Positions 28,310-38,157 of a DNA stretch of 64,000 nucleotides are shown here, in pieces. The stretch comes from Mesorhizobium loti R88b (GTDB lineage Bacteria > Pseudomonadota > Alphaproteobacteria > Rhizobiales > Rhizobiaceae): the NCBI RefSeq assembly GCF_013170845.1, contig NZ_CP033367.1, positions 4,093,001-4,157,000 of the forward strand. The letters are read 5' to 3'. Numbering within the stretch: the stretch's first letter is position 1; each line of letters opens with the position of its first letter. The position numbers and the translations under genes are program-made. The notes below the pieces were generated by a model, which saw nothing but the letters and a program-made list of their open reading frames with translations, was not told the origin of the DNA and ran no database searches.

Positions 28310-28340
28310 GGGCAGCTACGGAAAAAGACAGTCGCTGCCC
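28310..28340. terminator. Inverted repeat between tatC and serS
   Basis: GGGCAGC and GCTGCCC form a 7-bp perfect stem with a 17-nt loop just after the tatC stop. There is no T-run, so it may be a weak terminator, an mRNA-stabilising hairpin or a leader structure of serS. Confidence 0.35.
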
Positions 28341-28406
28341 AGCCTATCTTGCATCAATCAAGGATGCGGTTTACGCCCTCTGGCCTAGCTTGAGGACGGA
28401 TAGACC

Positions 28407-29711
28407 ATGCTTGACATCAAATGGATTCGCGACAACCCGAAGGCCCTTGCCGAGGCGCTGGTCAAGCGCTCGTGGTCGGCTGACGAGGCGCAGTCCACGG
28501 TCGATGATTTGATCGCCAGGGACGAGGCGCGGCGCGAACATGTCACCGAGCTGCAGACCAAGCAGGAGCGCCGCAACGCCGCCTCGAAGGAGATCGGCAA
28601 CGCCATGCGTTCGGGCGATGCCGCCCTTGCCGAAAAGCTGAAAGGCGAAGTCGGCGACATAAAAACCTTCATCCAGAATGGCGAGGCGCGCGAGCGCGAG
28701 CTCGACAAGGCGCTCACCGATGCGCTGGCGGTGCTGCCCAATGTGCCGCTCGACGATGTGCCGGTTGGCAAGGACGAGCATGACAATGTGGTCAAGCACG
28801 TCGTCGGCACGGTGCCGACGCGGCCGAACTGGGTGAAGGAGCACTTCGAGATCGGCGAAGCGCTCGGCATGATGGATTTCGAGCGGGCGGCAAAGCTGTC
28901 GGGCTCACGCTTCACCGTGCTCAAGAGCGGCCTAGCGCGGATGGAACGCGCGATCGGCCAGTTCATGCTAGACCTGCACACGACCGAGCACGGCTATGAG
29001 GAAGTGATCCCGCCGCTGATGGTGCGCGACGAGGTGTTGTTCGGCACCAACCAGTTGCCGAAGTTCGAGGAAGACCTGTTCTTTGTGCAGCACGGGGAGG
29101 GCAGGCTTGGCCTGATCCCGACCGCCGAGGTGCCGCTCACCAATCTCGTGCGCGAGGAGATCACGGCGCATGAAAAGCTGCCTCTGCGTTTCACCGCGCT
29201 GACGCCGTGCTTCCGCTCGGAAGCAGGCTCGGCCGGACGCGACACGCGCGGCATGCTGCGCCAGCACCAGTTCTACAAGGTCGAACTGGTGTCGATCACC
29301 GATCAGGAATCGTCGCTCGCCGAGCATGAGCGGATGACGCAATGCGCCGAGGAAGTGCTGAAGCGGCTGGAACTGCCGTTCCGCACCATGGTGCTGTGCA
29401 CCGGCGACATGGGTTTTGGCGCCCGCAAGACCTACGACATCGAGGTCTGGCTTCCAGGCCAGAACGCCTATCGCGAGATTTCGTCCTGCTCGGTCTGCGG
29501 CGATTTCCAGGCGCGCCGCATGGATGCCCGCTACAAGGACAGGGATGGCAAGGGCAATCGCTTCGTCCATACGCTCAACGGCTCGGGCACCGCTGTCGGC
29601 CGCGCGCTGATTGCTGTCATCGAAAACTACCAGAATGAGGATGGCAGCGTAACCATTCCTGAAGTGCTGCGGCCTTACATGGGCGGTCTGGCAAAGATCG
29701 AAGCGAAATAA
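28407..29711 (+). CDS. serS: Seryl-tRNA synthetase
   Basis: A 434-residue class II synthetase. The N-terminal helical tRNA-binding arm (about residues 1-110; [13 protein letters not shown]) is followed by the catalytic core. Motif 2 ([27 protein letters not shown]) lies near residue 270, and motif 3 ([19 protein letters not shown]) near 390. Its stop overlaps the surE start by one base (TAATG). Confidence 0.96.
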   Translation: MLDIKWIRDNPKALAEALVKRSWSADEAQSTVDDLIARDEARREHVTELQTKQERRNAASKEIGNAMRSGDAALAEKLKGEVGDIKTFIQNGEARERELDKALTDALAVLPNVPLDDVPVGKDEHDNVVKHVVGTVPTRPNWVKEHFEIGEALGMMDFERAAKLSGSRFTVLKSGLARMERAIGQFMLDLHTTEHGYEEVIPPLMVRDEVLFGTNQLPKFEEDLFFVQHGEGRLGLIPTAEVPLTNLVREEITAHEKLPLRFTALTPCFRSEAGSAGRDTRGMLRQHQFYKVELVSITDQESSLAEHERMTQCAEEVLKRLELPFRTMVLCTGDMGFGARKTYDIEVWLPGQNAYREISSCSVCGDFQARRMDARYKDRDGKGNRFVHTLNGSGTAVGRALIAVIENYQNEDGSVTIPEVLRPYMGGLAKIEAK

Positions 29712-30469
29712 TGCGCATTCTTCTGACCAATGATGACGGCATTCATGCCGAGGGCCTGGCGTCGCTCGAACGCGTCGCCCGCACGCTGTCCGACGATGTC
29801 TGGGTGGTGGCGCCGGAGCAGGACCAGTCCGGCTATGCCCATTCGCTGTCGATCTCGGAGCCGCTGCGGCTGCGCAAGATCGGCGAGAAGCATTTTGCCG
29901 TGCGCGGCACGCCGACCGATTGCGTCATCATGGGCGTGAAGAAAATCCTGCCCGGTGCCCCTGACCTGATCCTGTCCGGTATCAATTCCGGTGCCAACAT
30001 CGCCGACGACGTGACCTATTCCGGCACCGTCGCCGGCGCCATGGAAGGCGCGCTGCTCGGCATCCGCTCGATCGCGCTCAGCCAGGGCTACTCTTACGTC
30101 GGCGAAGATCGCGTCGTTCCCTACGAGACCACCGAGGCGTTGGCGCCGGCATTGCTGAAGAAGCTTGTCGCCGCGCCGCTGCCCGACGGTGTGTTGCTCA
30201 ACGTCAATTTTCCCAACTGCCTTCCCGAAGAGGTCGTCGGCACCGTGGTCACCTCGCAAGGCAAGCTCGTGCACAGCCTTTGGGTCGACGAGCGCCGCGA
30301 CGGACGCGGCCTGCCTTACTATTGGCTCCGCTTCGGCCGCGAGCCGGTCGAAGGCAAGCAAGGCACCGACCTCCATGCGCTGCGCAACAGGCTGGTGTCG
30401 GTGACGCCATTGCAGCTCGACCTCACCGCGCATGAGATCCGTGACCAGCTAAGCAAGGCGCTTGCATGA
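29711..30469 (+). CDS. surE: 5'/3'-nucleotidase SurE
   Basis: A 252-residue survival protein that dephosphorylates nucleoside monophosphates. The N-terminus [16 protein letters not shown] holds the metal-binding Asp pair, followed by [22 protein letters not shown] and [25 protein letters not shown], all hallmark motifs. It is translationally coupled to serS upstream and to pcm downstream. Confidence 0.96.
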   Translation: MRILLTNDDGIHAEGLASLERVARTLSDDVWVVAPEQDQSGYAHSLSISEPLRLRKIGEKHFAVRGTPTDCVIMGVKKILPGAPDLILSGINSGANIADDVTYSGTVAGAMEGALLGIRSIALSQGYSYVGEDRVVPYETTEALAPALLKKLVAAPLPDGVLLNVNFPNCLPEEVVGTVVTSQGKLVHSLWVDERRDGRGLPYYWLRFGREPVEGKQGTDLHALRNRLVSVTPLQLDLTAHEIRDQLSKALA

Positions 30470-31119
30470 ACCACCCAGTCGATGATCGTGAGGGATTTGC
30501 CGCTTTCCTTTTACGCCTGCGCGGCAGGGGAACCGTGCCGAAGGCGCTGATCGCGGCTTTCGAGGCGACCCCGCGGCGCGGCTTCCTGGCGCCCCACTTC
30601 CACCAGATCGCCTGGTCGGACCGCATGCTGCCGATCGAATGCGGTGAGGCGATCGAAGGTGCCGACATGCAGGCGGCGGTGATCGCGGCCCTTGCCATCG
30701 AGCCCGGCAATCGCGTGCTCGAGATCGGCACCGGCTCGGGTTATACGGCGGCGGTAATGTCGCGGCTCGCAGCGCGCATCGTTACCATAGACCGCTACAA
30801 GAGCTTGACCGAGCAGGCGAAACAGCGCTTCGAAGCGCTTGGTATCGGCAACGCCATCGCGCGCCAGGCCGACGGTTCCGGCGGCCTGCCCGCCGAAGGA
30901 CCGTTCGACCGCATCGTCGCCTGGGCAGCCTTCGACAGCCTGCCACGCTTCCTGCTCGATCAGCTTTCAAGCGGTGGCATCGTCATCGCGCCGATCGGGC
31001 CGGAGGAAGGCGAGCAGGTGCTGGCCAAGCTGACCAAGGTCGGCAGCCGTTTCGAGCGCGAGGACATCGGCATGGTCAGGCTGCAGCCGATCCTGCACAG
31101 TGTCGCCGCGGTGATCTAA
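30466..31119 (+). CDS. pcm: Protein-L-isoaspartate O-methyltransferase
   Basis: A 217-residue repair methyltransferase. [25 protein letters not shown] matches the substrate-binding N-terminal region, and [31 protein letters not shown] is the SAM-binding motif I. The ATGA overlap with surE and the following LysM/LytM gene reproduce the surE-pcm-nlpD order of gammaproteobacteria. This is the canonical Pcm; a second family member lies at 1549. Confidence 0.92.
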   Translation: MNHPVDDREGFAAFLLRLRGRGTVPKALIAAFEATPRRGFLAPHFHQIAWSDRMLPIECGEAIEGADMQAAVIAALAIEPGNRVLEIGTGSGYTAAVMSRLAARIVTIDRYKSLTEQAKQRFEALGIGNAIARQADGSGGLPAEGPFDRIVAWAAFDSLPRFLLDQLSSGGIVIAPIGPEEGEQVLAKLTKVGSRFEREDIGMVRLQPILHSVAAVI

Positions 31120-31440
31120 GAGCAAGTGGGCCGGTTGGTCATGCAACGGGCGGCCGACAGCGCCGCATGTATGGCGCGTGAACAGGCGGCGCTGCTGCTC
31201 GATCCGTCTCGCTGAGATGTGCCGACCATCCCGGTCTGTGCCACGTATCCAGAGGATGCCAAGCCGTGATTGCCGGAGGCCGGCCATTTCTCGGCCATGG
31301 CTGGAACCTCTGACCGCCACCGTGAGGCTCTCCAAATGTTTTAAGAAAATTTTCGTCGGATTCTAATGGGTTAACCGCCCAGTAACATTAACGCGCTTTA
31401 ATCCTGTCTCAGTTGGTGAGAGTTTGTGCGGGTTAGTGCG
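31120..31440 (+). other. Intergenic region between pcm and the LysM/LytM gene
   Basis: No gene was found. The last 100 bp before the lipoprotein gene are AT-rich (around TAACATTAACGCGC) and probably hold its promoter, but no confident -35/-10 pair was recognised. Confidence 0.35.
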
Positions 31441-32955
31441 ATGCAACTCAGTGTTTTGAAGACAAACAGTCGCAATCTGGCGCGGGGCTGCGCTGTTCTC
31501 ATGATTGCAGGCGCGGCCGCCGGGTGCAGTTCCCAGGCTTCGCGGTTCAACAGCGTCGATGATGTCTTCACGTCCTCGACGAACAATCAGCGCGCTATCA
31601 TCAACAAGCAGGATGCCGTGCAGCCCTATCCGGGCGATGTCTCCGCTGCTCCGCTCGACGGCGCCCACACACAGTCGGTGAGCCGCTCCAGCCTCGAGCC
31701 GGTTTCGAGCCGGCCATTGCCGCCGCCGGTTTCAGCCCAGGCCGCGCCTGCCGCCAATCCGGTGCGTGTCGCATCGGCCCCCGCCATGGTGCGCCCGGCG
31801 CCGCATCTCGACAGGACGGCAACCGGAACCGTCGAACCGGCTGCGAAGCCGTTCAAGAATGCTCAGCCCGACGCGCCGAAGATGGCCGAGGCGGGCAGGC
31901 CGCATGCAACCGAAATCGTCGTCAGGGACGGCGAGACGATCAATGGCATCGCGCAGCACTACAAGGTGCCGGCCGACGTCATCATGAAGGTGAACGGCCT
32001 GAGTGCAACCAAAGGGCTGAAGACCGGCCAGAAGCTGGTCATCCCTGCCTATGCCTATTCGAGCAAGGCAGAGCCTAAGGTTGCCGATGCCAAGCCGGCG
32101 AAGGATGGCAAGCACGATCTGCCGGCCACCGCGCCTGAAAAGGTCGCCGTGCTGCCGCAGCAGCCGAAGCTCAAGGACGGCAAGTCAGCTGCTCAGGTCG
32201 ATGCGTCGGCCGCCGCAAGCCAGCCCAAGGAGCCCAAGCCCGCACAGGCGGCCAAGGCAACGGGTGCTGCCGGCACCTATACGGTCCAGTCGGGCGACAC
32301 GATGTCCTCGATCGCCAGGAAGACCGGCGTCGGCGTTGTTGCACTGAAGCAGGCCAACGGCATGAAGGATGGCTTGCTCAAGATCGGCCAGACCCTGAAG
32401 GTACCCGCCGGCGGAACAGCGACGGTCGCCAGTGCCAAGCCGGCGAAGGTCGACCCGGTGACCACGGCCACCACGCAACCGGCCGCGAAGGCTACGCCTG
32501 CGGAGACGCTGGCATCGTACACGCCGCCGAAGAAAGATTCGAAGGTCATTCAGCAGGCTGAGGACGACGATGCGGTGGCGCCCGATGCCACGGGCATCGG
32601 CAAGATGCGCTGGCCGGTGCGCGGCCGGGTGATTTCGAGTTTCGGGGCTGGCAAGGACGGTGTCGACATCGCTGTGCCCACGGGTACGCCAGTCAAGGCG
32701 GCGGAGAATGGCGTCGTCATCTATGCCGGTGACGGGCTCAAGGAATTCGGCAACACGGTGCTGGTGCGCCACGAGAACGGCCTGGTCACCGTCTACGGCC
32801 ATGCCAGCTCAATCGAGGTGCAGCGCGGCCAGAAGGTCAAGCGCGGCCAGGAGATCGCGCTCTCGGGCATGAGCGGCACGACCGACTCGCCGAAGCTGCA
32901 CTTCGAAGTGCGCAAGAATTCGGCTCCGGTCGATCCGTCCGGCTATCTCGAATAG
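31441..32955 (+). CDS. nlpD: NlpD/DipM-like lipoprotein with two LysM domains and a degenerate M23 domain
   Basis: A 504-residue lipoprotein. The signal peptide ends in a lipobox (AGAAAGC, Cys near residue 29). LysM domains are at about 155-200 (IVVRDGETINGIAQHYKVPADVIMKVNGL) and 280-325 (TYTVQSGDTMSSIARKTGVGVVALKQANGM). The C-terminal LytM/M23 domain (MRWPVRGRVISSFGAGKDGVDIAVPTG to SPKLHFEVRKNS) lacks zinc ligands: H-x3-D is replaced by D-G-V-D, and H-x-H by K-L-H. This points to an amidase activator rather than an active peptidase. An upstream GTG at 31426 is an alternative start. Confidence 0.88.
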   Translation: MQLSVLKTNSRNLARGCAVLMIAGAAAGCSSQASRFNSVDDVFTSSTNNQRAIINKQDAVQPYPGDVSAAPLDGAHTQSVSRSSLEPVSSRPLPPPVSAQAAPAANPVRVASAPAMVRPAPHLDRTATGTVEPAAKPFKNAQPDAPKMAEAGRPHATEIVVRDGETINGIAQHYKVPADVIMKVNGLSATKGLKTGQKLVIPAYAYSSKAEPKVADAKPAKDGKHDLPATAPEKVAVLPQQPKLKDGKSAAQVDASAAASQPKEPKPAQAAKATGAAGTYTVQSGDTMSSIARKTGVGVVALKQANGMKDGLLKIGQTLKVPAGGTATVASAKPAKVDPVTTATTQPAAKATPAETLASYTPPKKDSKVIQQAEDDDAVAPDATGIGKMRWPVRGRVISSFGAGKDGVDIAVPTGTPVKAAENGVVIYAGDGLKEFGNTVLVRHENGLVTVYGHASSIEVQRGQKVKRGQEIALSGMSGTTDSPKLHFEVRKNSAPVDPSGYLE

Positions 32956-32975
32956 TCGGGGGCTATCTCGAATAG
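32941..32975 (+). repeat. 15-bp direct repeat across the nlpD stop codon
   Basis: The 15-mer GGCTATCTCGAATAG, which encodes the last residues and stop of nlpD, is repeated exactly after a 5-bp spacer. It looks like a small duplication of the gene end. Confidence 0.85.
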
Positions 32976-33028
32976 AATAAAAAAAGCGATTTGCGGGCCG
33001 TCTGACCTCCACTCCGGCCCGCCGGCTC

Positions 33029-33056
33029 AGCCCGTTCCGCAAGGAGCGGGCTTTTT
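33029..33056 (+). terminator. Rho-independent terminator downstream of nlpD
   Basis: AGCCCGTTCC, loop GCAA, GGAGCGGGCT (one G-T pair) is followed by TTTTC. It separates nlpD from the EF-G fragment, so that fragment would need its own promoter. Confidence 0.88.
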
Positions 33057-33108
33057 CAGTTGAGTTCGATCCGTTGCAGACATCTGGCCAACCTGCGATC
33101 CTATCGAC

Positions 33109-34005
33109 ATGATGGAAAACCCTGCCGCGCCATGGCCTTTGCAGCAAGTCGCGATCGAGCCTAAGTCGAGGGCCAATCGGGAGAAGCTGCTTGTCGCTTT
33201 GTCTGAAGTGGCCGTCGAGGATCCGTCCTTCCGCGTCAACACCGACGAAGAATCCGGCCAGACGATTATTTCGGGTATGAGCGAACTTCACCTCGACATC
33301 ATCGTCGACCGCATGCGTCGCGAGTTCAAGGTCGAGGTCAATGTCGGCGCACCGCAGGTGGCCCATCGCGAGACGATCACGCGCAAGCACGAGCAGGACT
33401 ACACGCACAACAAGCACACCGGCGGTACCTGGCAGTTCGCTCGCGTCAAGATTCTCTTCGAACCGAATCCGGACAGCAGCGGGCTCCAGTTCGAGACCAA
33501 GATCGTCGGCGGTGCCGTGCCGAAGGAATACATCCCCGGTGTCGAAAAGGGCATCAACAGCGTCATGACGTCCGGCCCGTTCGCCGGATTCCCGATGATC
33601 GGCGTCAAGGCGACGCTGATCGACGGCGCTTACCACGACGTAGACTCCTCGTTGCTTGCCTTCGAAATCGCCGGCCGCGCCTGCTTCCGTGAAGCGGCAC
33701 CCAAGCTTGGCGTGCAGCTGCTTGAGCCGATCATGAAGATCGAAGTGGTGGCACCAGAAATCCACGTCGGCAGCGTCATCGCCGAGCTGCACAGCCGTCG
33801 CGGCCAGATTCGCGGTCGGGAAACCCGAGACCTGGCCGTCGTCATCAACGCGACAGTGCCATTGGCCAACATGTTCAAGCTGGAGGATGCACTCCTTTCG
33901 CATTCGAAAGGGCAGGCACGCCTGAGTGCCAGCTATGCCGGATACGCCGCCGTTCCTCTACCGCCCGACGACCGCGACCCGTCGGCCGCCATGGCCATCG
34001 CCTGA
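33109..34005 (+). pseudogene. C-terminal fragment of elongation factor G (domains III-V)
   Basis: A 298-codon open frame. Residues 14-298 align with EF-G from the start of domain [86 protein letters not shown] and [11 protein letters not shown]. The GTPase domain and domain II are absent, so it cannot work as a normal translocase. The last 60 residues are strongly diverged ([19 protein letters not shown]). The first 13 residues are unrelated, and the ATG has no good ribosome binding site. The frame is intact, so either it decayed recently or it has a new role. A complete fusA is expected elsewhere. Confidence 0.8.
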
Positions 34006-34054
34006 ACTCCAGTCTCCAAGGTCATTTGCCTGGACCAGCTGACTAAGTCTCGAC

Positions 34055-34945
34055 CTAGTCCTTCAGCGGCTTGCCGAGCCGGCCGGCGAGGTCTTGGGTA
34101 AACTGCCAGGCAACGCGGCCCGAACGGGCGCCACGTGTCGTCGCCCATTCCAGCGCCTCGGCGCGCAGCTGCTCGGGGTCGATGTCGAGGCCATGATGGC
34201 TGGCATAGCCATTGATCATCTCGAGATATTCGTCCTGCGAACATTTGTGGAAGCCAAGCCAAAGCCCGAAACGATCGGACAGCGAGACCTTTTCCTCGAC
34301 CGCTTCCGATGGGTTGATGGCGGTCGAGCGCTCATTGTCGATCATGTCGCGGGGCAGCATATGGCGGCGGTTCGAGGTGGCGTAGAAGATGACGTTGGCC
34401 GGGCGGCCTTCGACGCCGCCTTCGAGCGCTGCCTTCAGCGACTTGTAGGACGTGTCGTCATGATCGAAGGACAAATCATCGCAAAAAAGGATGAAGCGGA
34501 AGGGAGCTGCCTTCAGCAAGCCCATCAGTTTCGGCAGCGTGTCGATGTCCTCGCGGTGGATCTCGATGAGCTTCAGCGGCAGGTCGGATTTGGCCTTTTG
34601 TGATTGGGCCTTGGCGTTGGTCTCTGCATGCACGGCCTTGACCAGCGACGATTTGCCCATGCCACGCGCGCCCCATAGCAGCACGTTGTTGGCAGCAAAG
34701 CCGGCGGCGAAGCGCTCGGTGTTGTCGACGAGGATGTCGCGGACGCGGTCGACGCCGCGGATCAGGCCGATGTCGACGCGATTGACCTTGCGCACCGGCT
34801 CCAGATAGCCGGGATCGGCCTGCCAGACGAAGCAGTCCGCCTCGGTGAGGTCGGTTTCGGGCACCGCCGGCGGGGCGAGGCGGCCGACCGCCTCGATCAG
34901 GCGGTCGAGTTTCTTGTTGAGGGCGTCGATGATGCTGTCGGTCAT
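34055..34945 (-). CDS. AAA-type ATPase, DUF815 family
   Basis: A 296-residue P-loop ATPase. Walker A is NVLLWGARGMGKSSLVKAV (near residue 87), the Walker B region is FRFILFCDDLSFD (near 150), and sensor-like VIFYATSNRRHMLPRDM follows. The family is widespread in proteobacteria and of unknown function. The ATG at 34945 begins MTDSIIDALNKKLDRLIEAVG, a short coiled coil. It is convergent with the EF-G fragment and divergent from yajC. Confidence 0.88.
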   Translation of the reverse strand: MTDSIIDALNKKLDRLIEAVGRLAPPAVPETDLTEADCFVWQADPGYLEPVRKVNRVDIGLIRGVDRVRDILVDNTERFAAGFAANNVLLWGARGMGKSSLVKAVHAETNAKAQSQKAKSDLPLKLIEIHREDIDTLPKLMGLLKAAPFRFILFCDDLSFDHDDTSYKSLKAALEGGVEGRPANVIFYATSNRRHMLPRDMIDNERSTAINPSEAVEEKVSLSDRFGLWLGFHKCSQDEYLEMINGYASHHGLDIDPEQLRAEALEWATTRGARSGRVAWQFTQDLAGRLGKPLKD

Positions 34946-35032
34946 TTCAGGTCTTTTGGTTCGTTTCCTGGGGTGGGCAAGTAGGACTCGATCGAATCCG
35001 TCGGCTTCGAAACCGGTTCCAACCTTTTGTTC

Positions 35033-35083
35033 GAGCGTGATCTTTTCGGAAAACCGGCTCGCGCTTTTCGCGATCATGCTCTA
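35033..35083. repeat. Rhizobial palindromic intergenic repeat element
   Basis: The ends GAGCGTGATC and GATCATGCTC are near-perfect inverted repeats. The interior (TTTTCGGAAAACCGG, then CGCTTTTCG) matches from memory the abundant Rhizobiales element with the consensus GAGCATGATC-TTTTCCGAAAACCGG-GATCATGCTC. A partial similar sequence (AAACCGGTTCC) lies just upstream at 35009. It occupies the gap between the divergent ATPase and yajC genes. Confidence 0.7.
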
Positions 35084-35131
35084 ACACGCCTCAACAGGCC
35101 GGAAAAGCAGCCGATTTGCCCGGCCGCGCAG

Positions 35132-35159
35132 TTGCATTGACAACTTTACCGACTATATT
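35132..35159 (+). promoter_or_regulatory. Possible sigma-70 promoter of the yajC-secDF operon
   Basis: TTGCAT (35132-35137) and TATATT (35154-35159) are separated by 16 bp and lie about 60 bp before yajC. The match is by eye only. Confidence 0.4.
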
Positions 35160-35217
35160 CCGGCCAAATTTCAAGGGGGCCGCTCGCGGCCGTTTTTCAA
35201 GATTCAGGAGTACCTCA

Positions 35218-35529
35218 ATGCCCGGCGCCTCTCCCGATATGTTCATCAGCATTTTGCCGTTTGTCCTGATTTTTGTGATCATGTATTTTCTGATCATCCG
35301 CCCGCAGCGCACGCAGCTGAAGAAGCGCGGCGAGATGCTGGCGGCGGTCCGTCGTGGCGACACGGTCGTCACCGGCGGCGGTTTCGTCGGCAAGGTGACC
35401 AAGGTGATAGACGACAACGAGCTCGAGATCGACCTCGGCGGTGGCACCAAGGTGACGGCGCTGCGCTCGACGATCGCCGATGTGCGCGTCAAGGGCGAAC
35501 CGGTGGCCAACCAGAACGCCAAGAAATAA
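35218..35529 (+). CDS. yajC: Preprotein translocase subunit YajC
   Basis: A 103-residue inner-membrane accessory of the Sec translocon. It has one N-terminal helix (MFISILPFVLIFVIMYFLII) followed by the diagnostic RPQRTQLKKRGEMLAAVRRGDTVVTGGGFVGKV. The ATG at 35218 is preceded by CAGGAG. Downstream is secDF, as in most proteobacteria. Confidence 0.95.
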   Translation: MPGASPDMFISILPFVLIFVIMYFLIIRPQRTQLKKRGEMLAAVRRGDTVVTGGGFVGKVTKVIDDNELEIDLGGGTKVTALRSTIADVRVKGEPVANQNAKK

Positions 35530-35580
35530 CCTAATTCCAGGCGGAGCGATCCGCGGACACGCTCTGACGGACGACGCCAT

Positions 35581-38130
35581 ATGCTGTATTTTTCGCGCTT
35601 CAAGATGATCCTGATCTGGGTGGCCGTGGCCATCACAGTGATCCTCGCCGCGCCCAACCTGTTCCCCGCCAGCGTGCTGGCCCAGTTGCCCAGTTGGGTG
35701 CCGAAGCGGCAGATGACGCTCGGCCTCGATCTGCAGGGCGGCTCGCACATCCTGCTCGAGATGAACCAGAACGATCTGATCAAGGATCGGCTGGAGACGA
35801 CGCGCGACGAAATCCGCACGCTGCTGCGTGACGCCAAGATCGGCTACACCGGCCTTGGCGGTACGGGGCGGACCTTGCAGGTCCGCATCACCGATCCCGC
35901 CCAGCTCGATGCCGCCAAGACGGCGTTGAAGACCCTGACCGATCCTGTTGCCGCCGGCCTGTTCACGGGCGGCTCGGTCCAGGAAATGTCGCTGGACGAG
36001 TCCGAGCCGGGCTTGCTCAAATTCACCGTCACCGATGCCGGCATCAAGTACCGCACATCGACGGCATTGGCGCAGTCGATCGAAGTGGTCGAGCGCCGCG
36101 TCAACGAACTCGGCACCACCGAGCCCATTGTGCAGCGGCAAGGCGACGACCGCATCCTTGTCCAGGTGCCTGGCCTGCAGGATCCGCAGCGGCTGAAGGA
36201 AATCCTCGGCCAGACCGCGAAGCTGACCTTCCAGATGGTCGACCAGTCGATGCCGGTGCAGGACGCCCTCAAAGGGCGCCCGCCCGCCGGCTCGTCGGTG
36301 CTCTATTCCCAGGACGATCCGCCGGTTCCGTACTTGATCGAAAACCGTGTCATCGTTTCGGGCGAGAACCTCGTCGATGCGCAAGCGACCTACAATTCGC
36401 AAAACAACGAGCCAGTGGTTTCATTCCGCTTCGATTCGAAGGGAGCGGCGCGCTTCGGCCAGGCGACCGCGCAGAATGTCGGCAAGCTGTTTGCCATCAT
36501 CCTCGACAACCAGGTGATTTCGGCGCCGCAGATTCGTGAACCGATCCTTGGCGGCACCGGCCAGATCTCCGGCAATTTCAGTGCCCAGAGCGCCAACGAT
36601 CTCGCCGTGCTGCTGCGCGCCGGCGCGCTGCCGGCGACACTGACGGTGATCGAGGAACGTACGGTGGGTCCAGGCCTTGGCCAGGATTCGATCCATGCCG
36701 GCAAGGTCGCAGGCATCATCGGTTCGGTTCTCGTCGTTGCCTTCATGTTCGTTGCCTACGGCTTCCTCGGCTTCCTGGCCAACATCGCGCTGGCGGTGCA
36801 CGTGGCGATGATCGTCGGCGTGCTGTCCCTGCTTGGCGCGACGCTGACCTTGCCCGGCATCGCCGGTATCGTGCTGACAATCGGCATGGCGGTCGATTCC
36901 AACGTGCTGATCTACGAACGAATCCGTGAGGAACGACGTGCCGGCCGCTCCGTGATCCAGGCGATCGACACCGGCTTCACCAAGGCGCTGGCGACCATCG
37001 TCGATTCCAATGTGACCTCGCTGATCGCCACCGTGGTGCTGTTCTATCTCGGCACCGGACCGGTGAAGGGCTTTGCCATCACCTACGCCATCGGCATCCT
37101 GACCACGGTCTTCACCGCCTTCACCTTCACCCGTTTGCTGGTGTCGATCTGGCTGCGTCGGGCTCGCCCGAAGGAGCTGCCGAAGGCGCCCGTGACCTTC
37201 ATCCCGCCAGGTACCAAGATCCCCTTCATGGGCATCCGGCGGTGGACGTTCGCGCTGTCGAGCGCGTTGTCGATACTGTCGGTCGTGCTGTTCATGAGCG
37301 TCGGCATCAATTACGGCATCGACTTCAAGGGCGGTTCGCTGATCGAGGTGCAGTCCAAGAGCGGTGACGCCAATCTTGGCGATATCCGCAACCGGCTGAC
37401 GGAACTCAACATCGGTGAAGTGCAGGTGCAGCAGTTCGGCGCACCGAACGACGTGTTGATCCGCGTCGGCACGCAAGACGCCGGTGAAAATGCCGAGCAG
37501 ACCGTGATCGACAAGGTGCGCGGCGAGTTGCAGGACCAGTATGATTTCCGCCGCGTCGAAGTGGTGGGTCCGACTGTTTCCGGCGAACTGGCCAAGCAAG
37601 GCACCATCGCCATGATCGTCGCGCTGGTCGGCATCCTGGTCTATGTCTGGTTCCGCTTCGAATGGCAGTTCGCTGTCGGCGCTATCGTGGCCACGGTGCA
37701 CGATGTGGTCATGACGCTCGGCTTCTTCGTCATCACCGGGCTCGAATTCAACCAATCGTCGCTGGCGGCAATCCTGACCATCATAGGCTACTCGCTGAAC
37801 GATACGATCGTCGTCTATGACCGCGTCCGAGAAGATTTGCGAAAATACAAGCGAATGCCGCTGCCGCAGCTGTTGAACAACGCCATCAACGAGACGCTGT
37901 CGAGAACGACGCTGACCTCCGTGACGACCAGCTTGGCGCTGTTGGCGCTGGTGCTGTTCGGCGGCGAGGTGATCCGCTCATTCACGCTGGCGATGCTGTT
38001 CGGTGTTGTCTTCGGCACCTACTCGTCGATCTTCATCGCCGCGCCGCTGCTGATCCTGTTCAAGCTGCGGCCGCAGGCCACGGCCGACGAGGAGAAGCCT
38101 GTCAGCGGCGGCAAGGCGGTCGCGACCTGA
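35581..38130 (+). CDS. secDF: Fused protein-export protein SecDF
   Basis: An 849-residue fusion of SecD (about 1-530) and SecF (about 550-849) that uses the proton gradient to help pull proteins out of the Sec channel. SecD shows MTLGLDLQGGSHILLEM near the N-terminus, a large periplasmic domain, and the helix set GIAGIVLTIGMAVDSNVLIYERIREE. SecF shows NYGIDFKGGSLIEV and LTIIGYSLNDTIVVYDRVREDLRK. About twelve membrane helices are expected. The fused form is found in some alphaproteobacteria, whereas E. coli has separate genes. Confidence 0.96.
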   Translation: MLYFSRFKMILIWVAVAITVILAAPNLFPASVLAQLPSWVPKRQMTLGLDLQGGSHILLEMNQNDLIKDRLETTRDEIRTLLRDAKIGYTGLGGTGRTLQVRITDPAQLDAAKTALKTLTDPVAAGLFTGGSVQEMSLDESEPGLLKFTVTDAGIKYRTSTALAQSIEVVERRVNELGTTEPIVQRQGDDRILVQVPGLQDPQRLKEILGQTAKLTFQMVDQSMPVQDALKGRPPAGSSVLYSQDDPPVPYLIENRVIVSGENLVDAQATYNSQNNEPVVSFRFDSKGAARFGQATAQNVGKLFAIILDNQVISAPQIREPILGGTGQISGNFSAQSANDLAVLLRAGALPATLTVIEERTVGPGLGQDSIHAGKVAGIIGSVLVVAFMFVAYGFLGFLANIALAVHVAMIVGVLSLLGATLTLPGIAGIVLTIGMAVDSNVLIYERIREERRAGRSVIQAIDTGFTKALATIVDSNVTSLIATVVLFYLGTGPVKGFAITYAIGILTTVFTAFTFTRLLVSIWLRRARPKELPKAPVTFIPPGTKIPFMGIRRWTFALSSALSILSVVLFMSVGINYGIDFKGGSLIEVQSKSGDANLGDIRNRLTELNIGEVQVQQFGAPNDVLIRVGTQDAGENAEQTVIDKVRGELQDQYDFRRVEVVGPTVSGELAKQGTIAMIVALVGILVYVWFRFEWQFAVGAIVATVHDVVMTLGFFVITGLEFNQSSLAAILTIIGYSLNDTIVVYDRVREDLRKYKRMPLPQLLNNAINETLSRTTLTSVTTSLALLALVLFGGEVIRSFTLAMLFGVVFGTYSSIFIAAPLLILFKLRPQATADEEKPVSGGKAVAT

Positions 38131-38157
38131 CGCGCGGCCGCGAAGGGGTGACAATTT

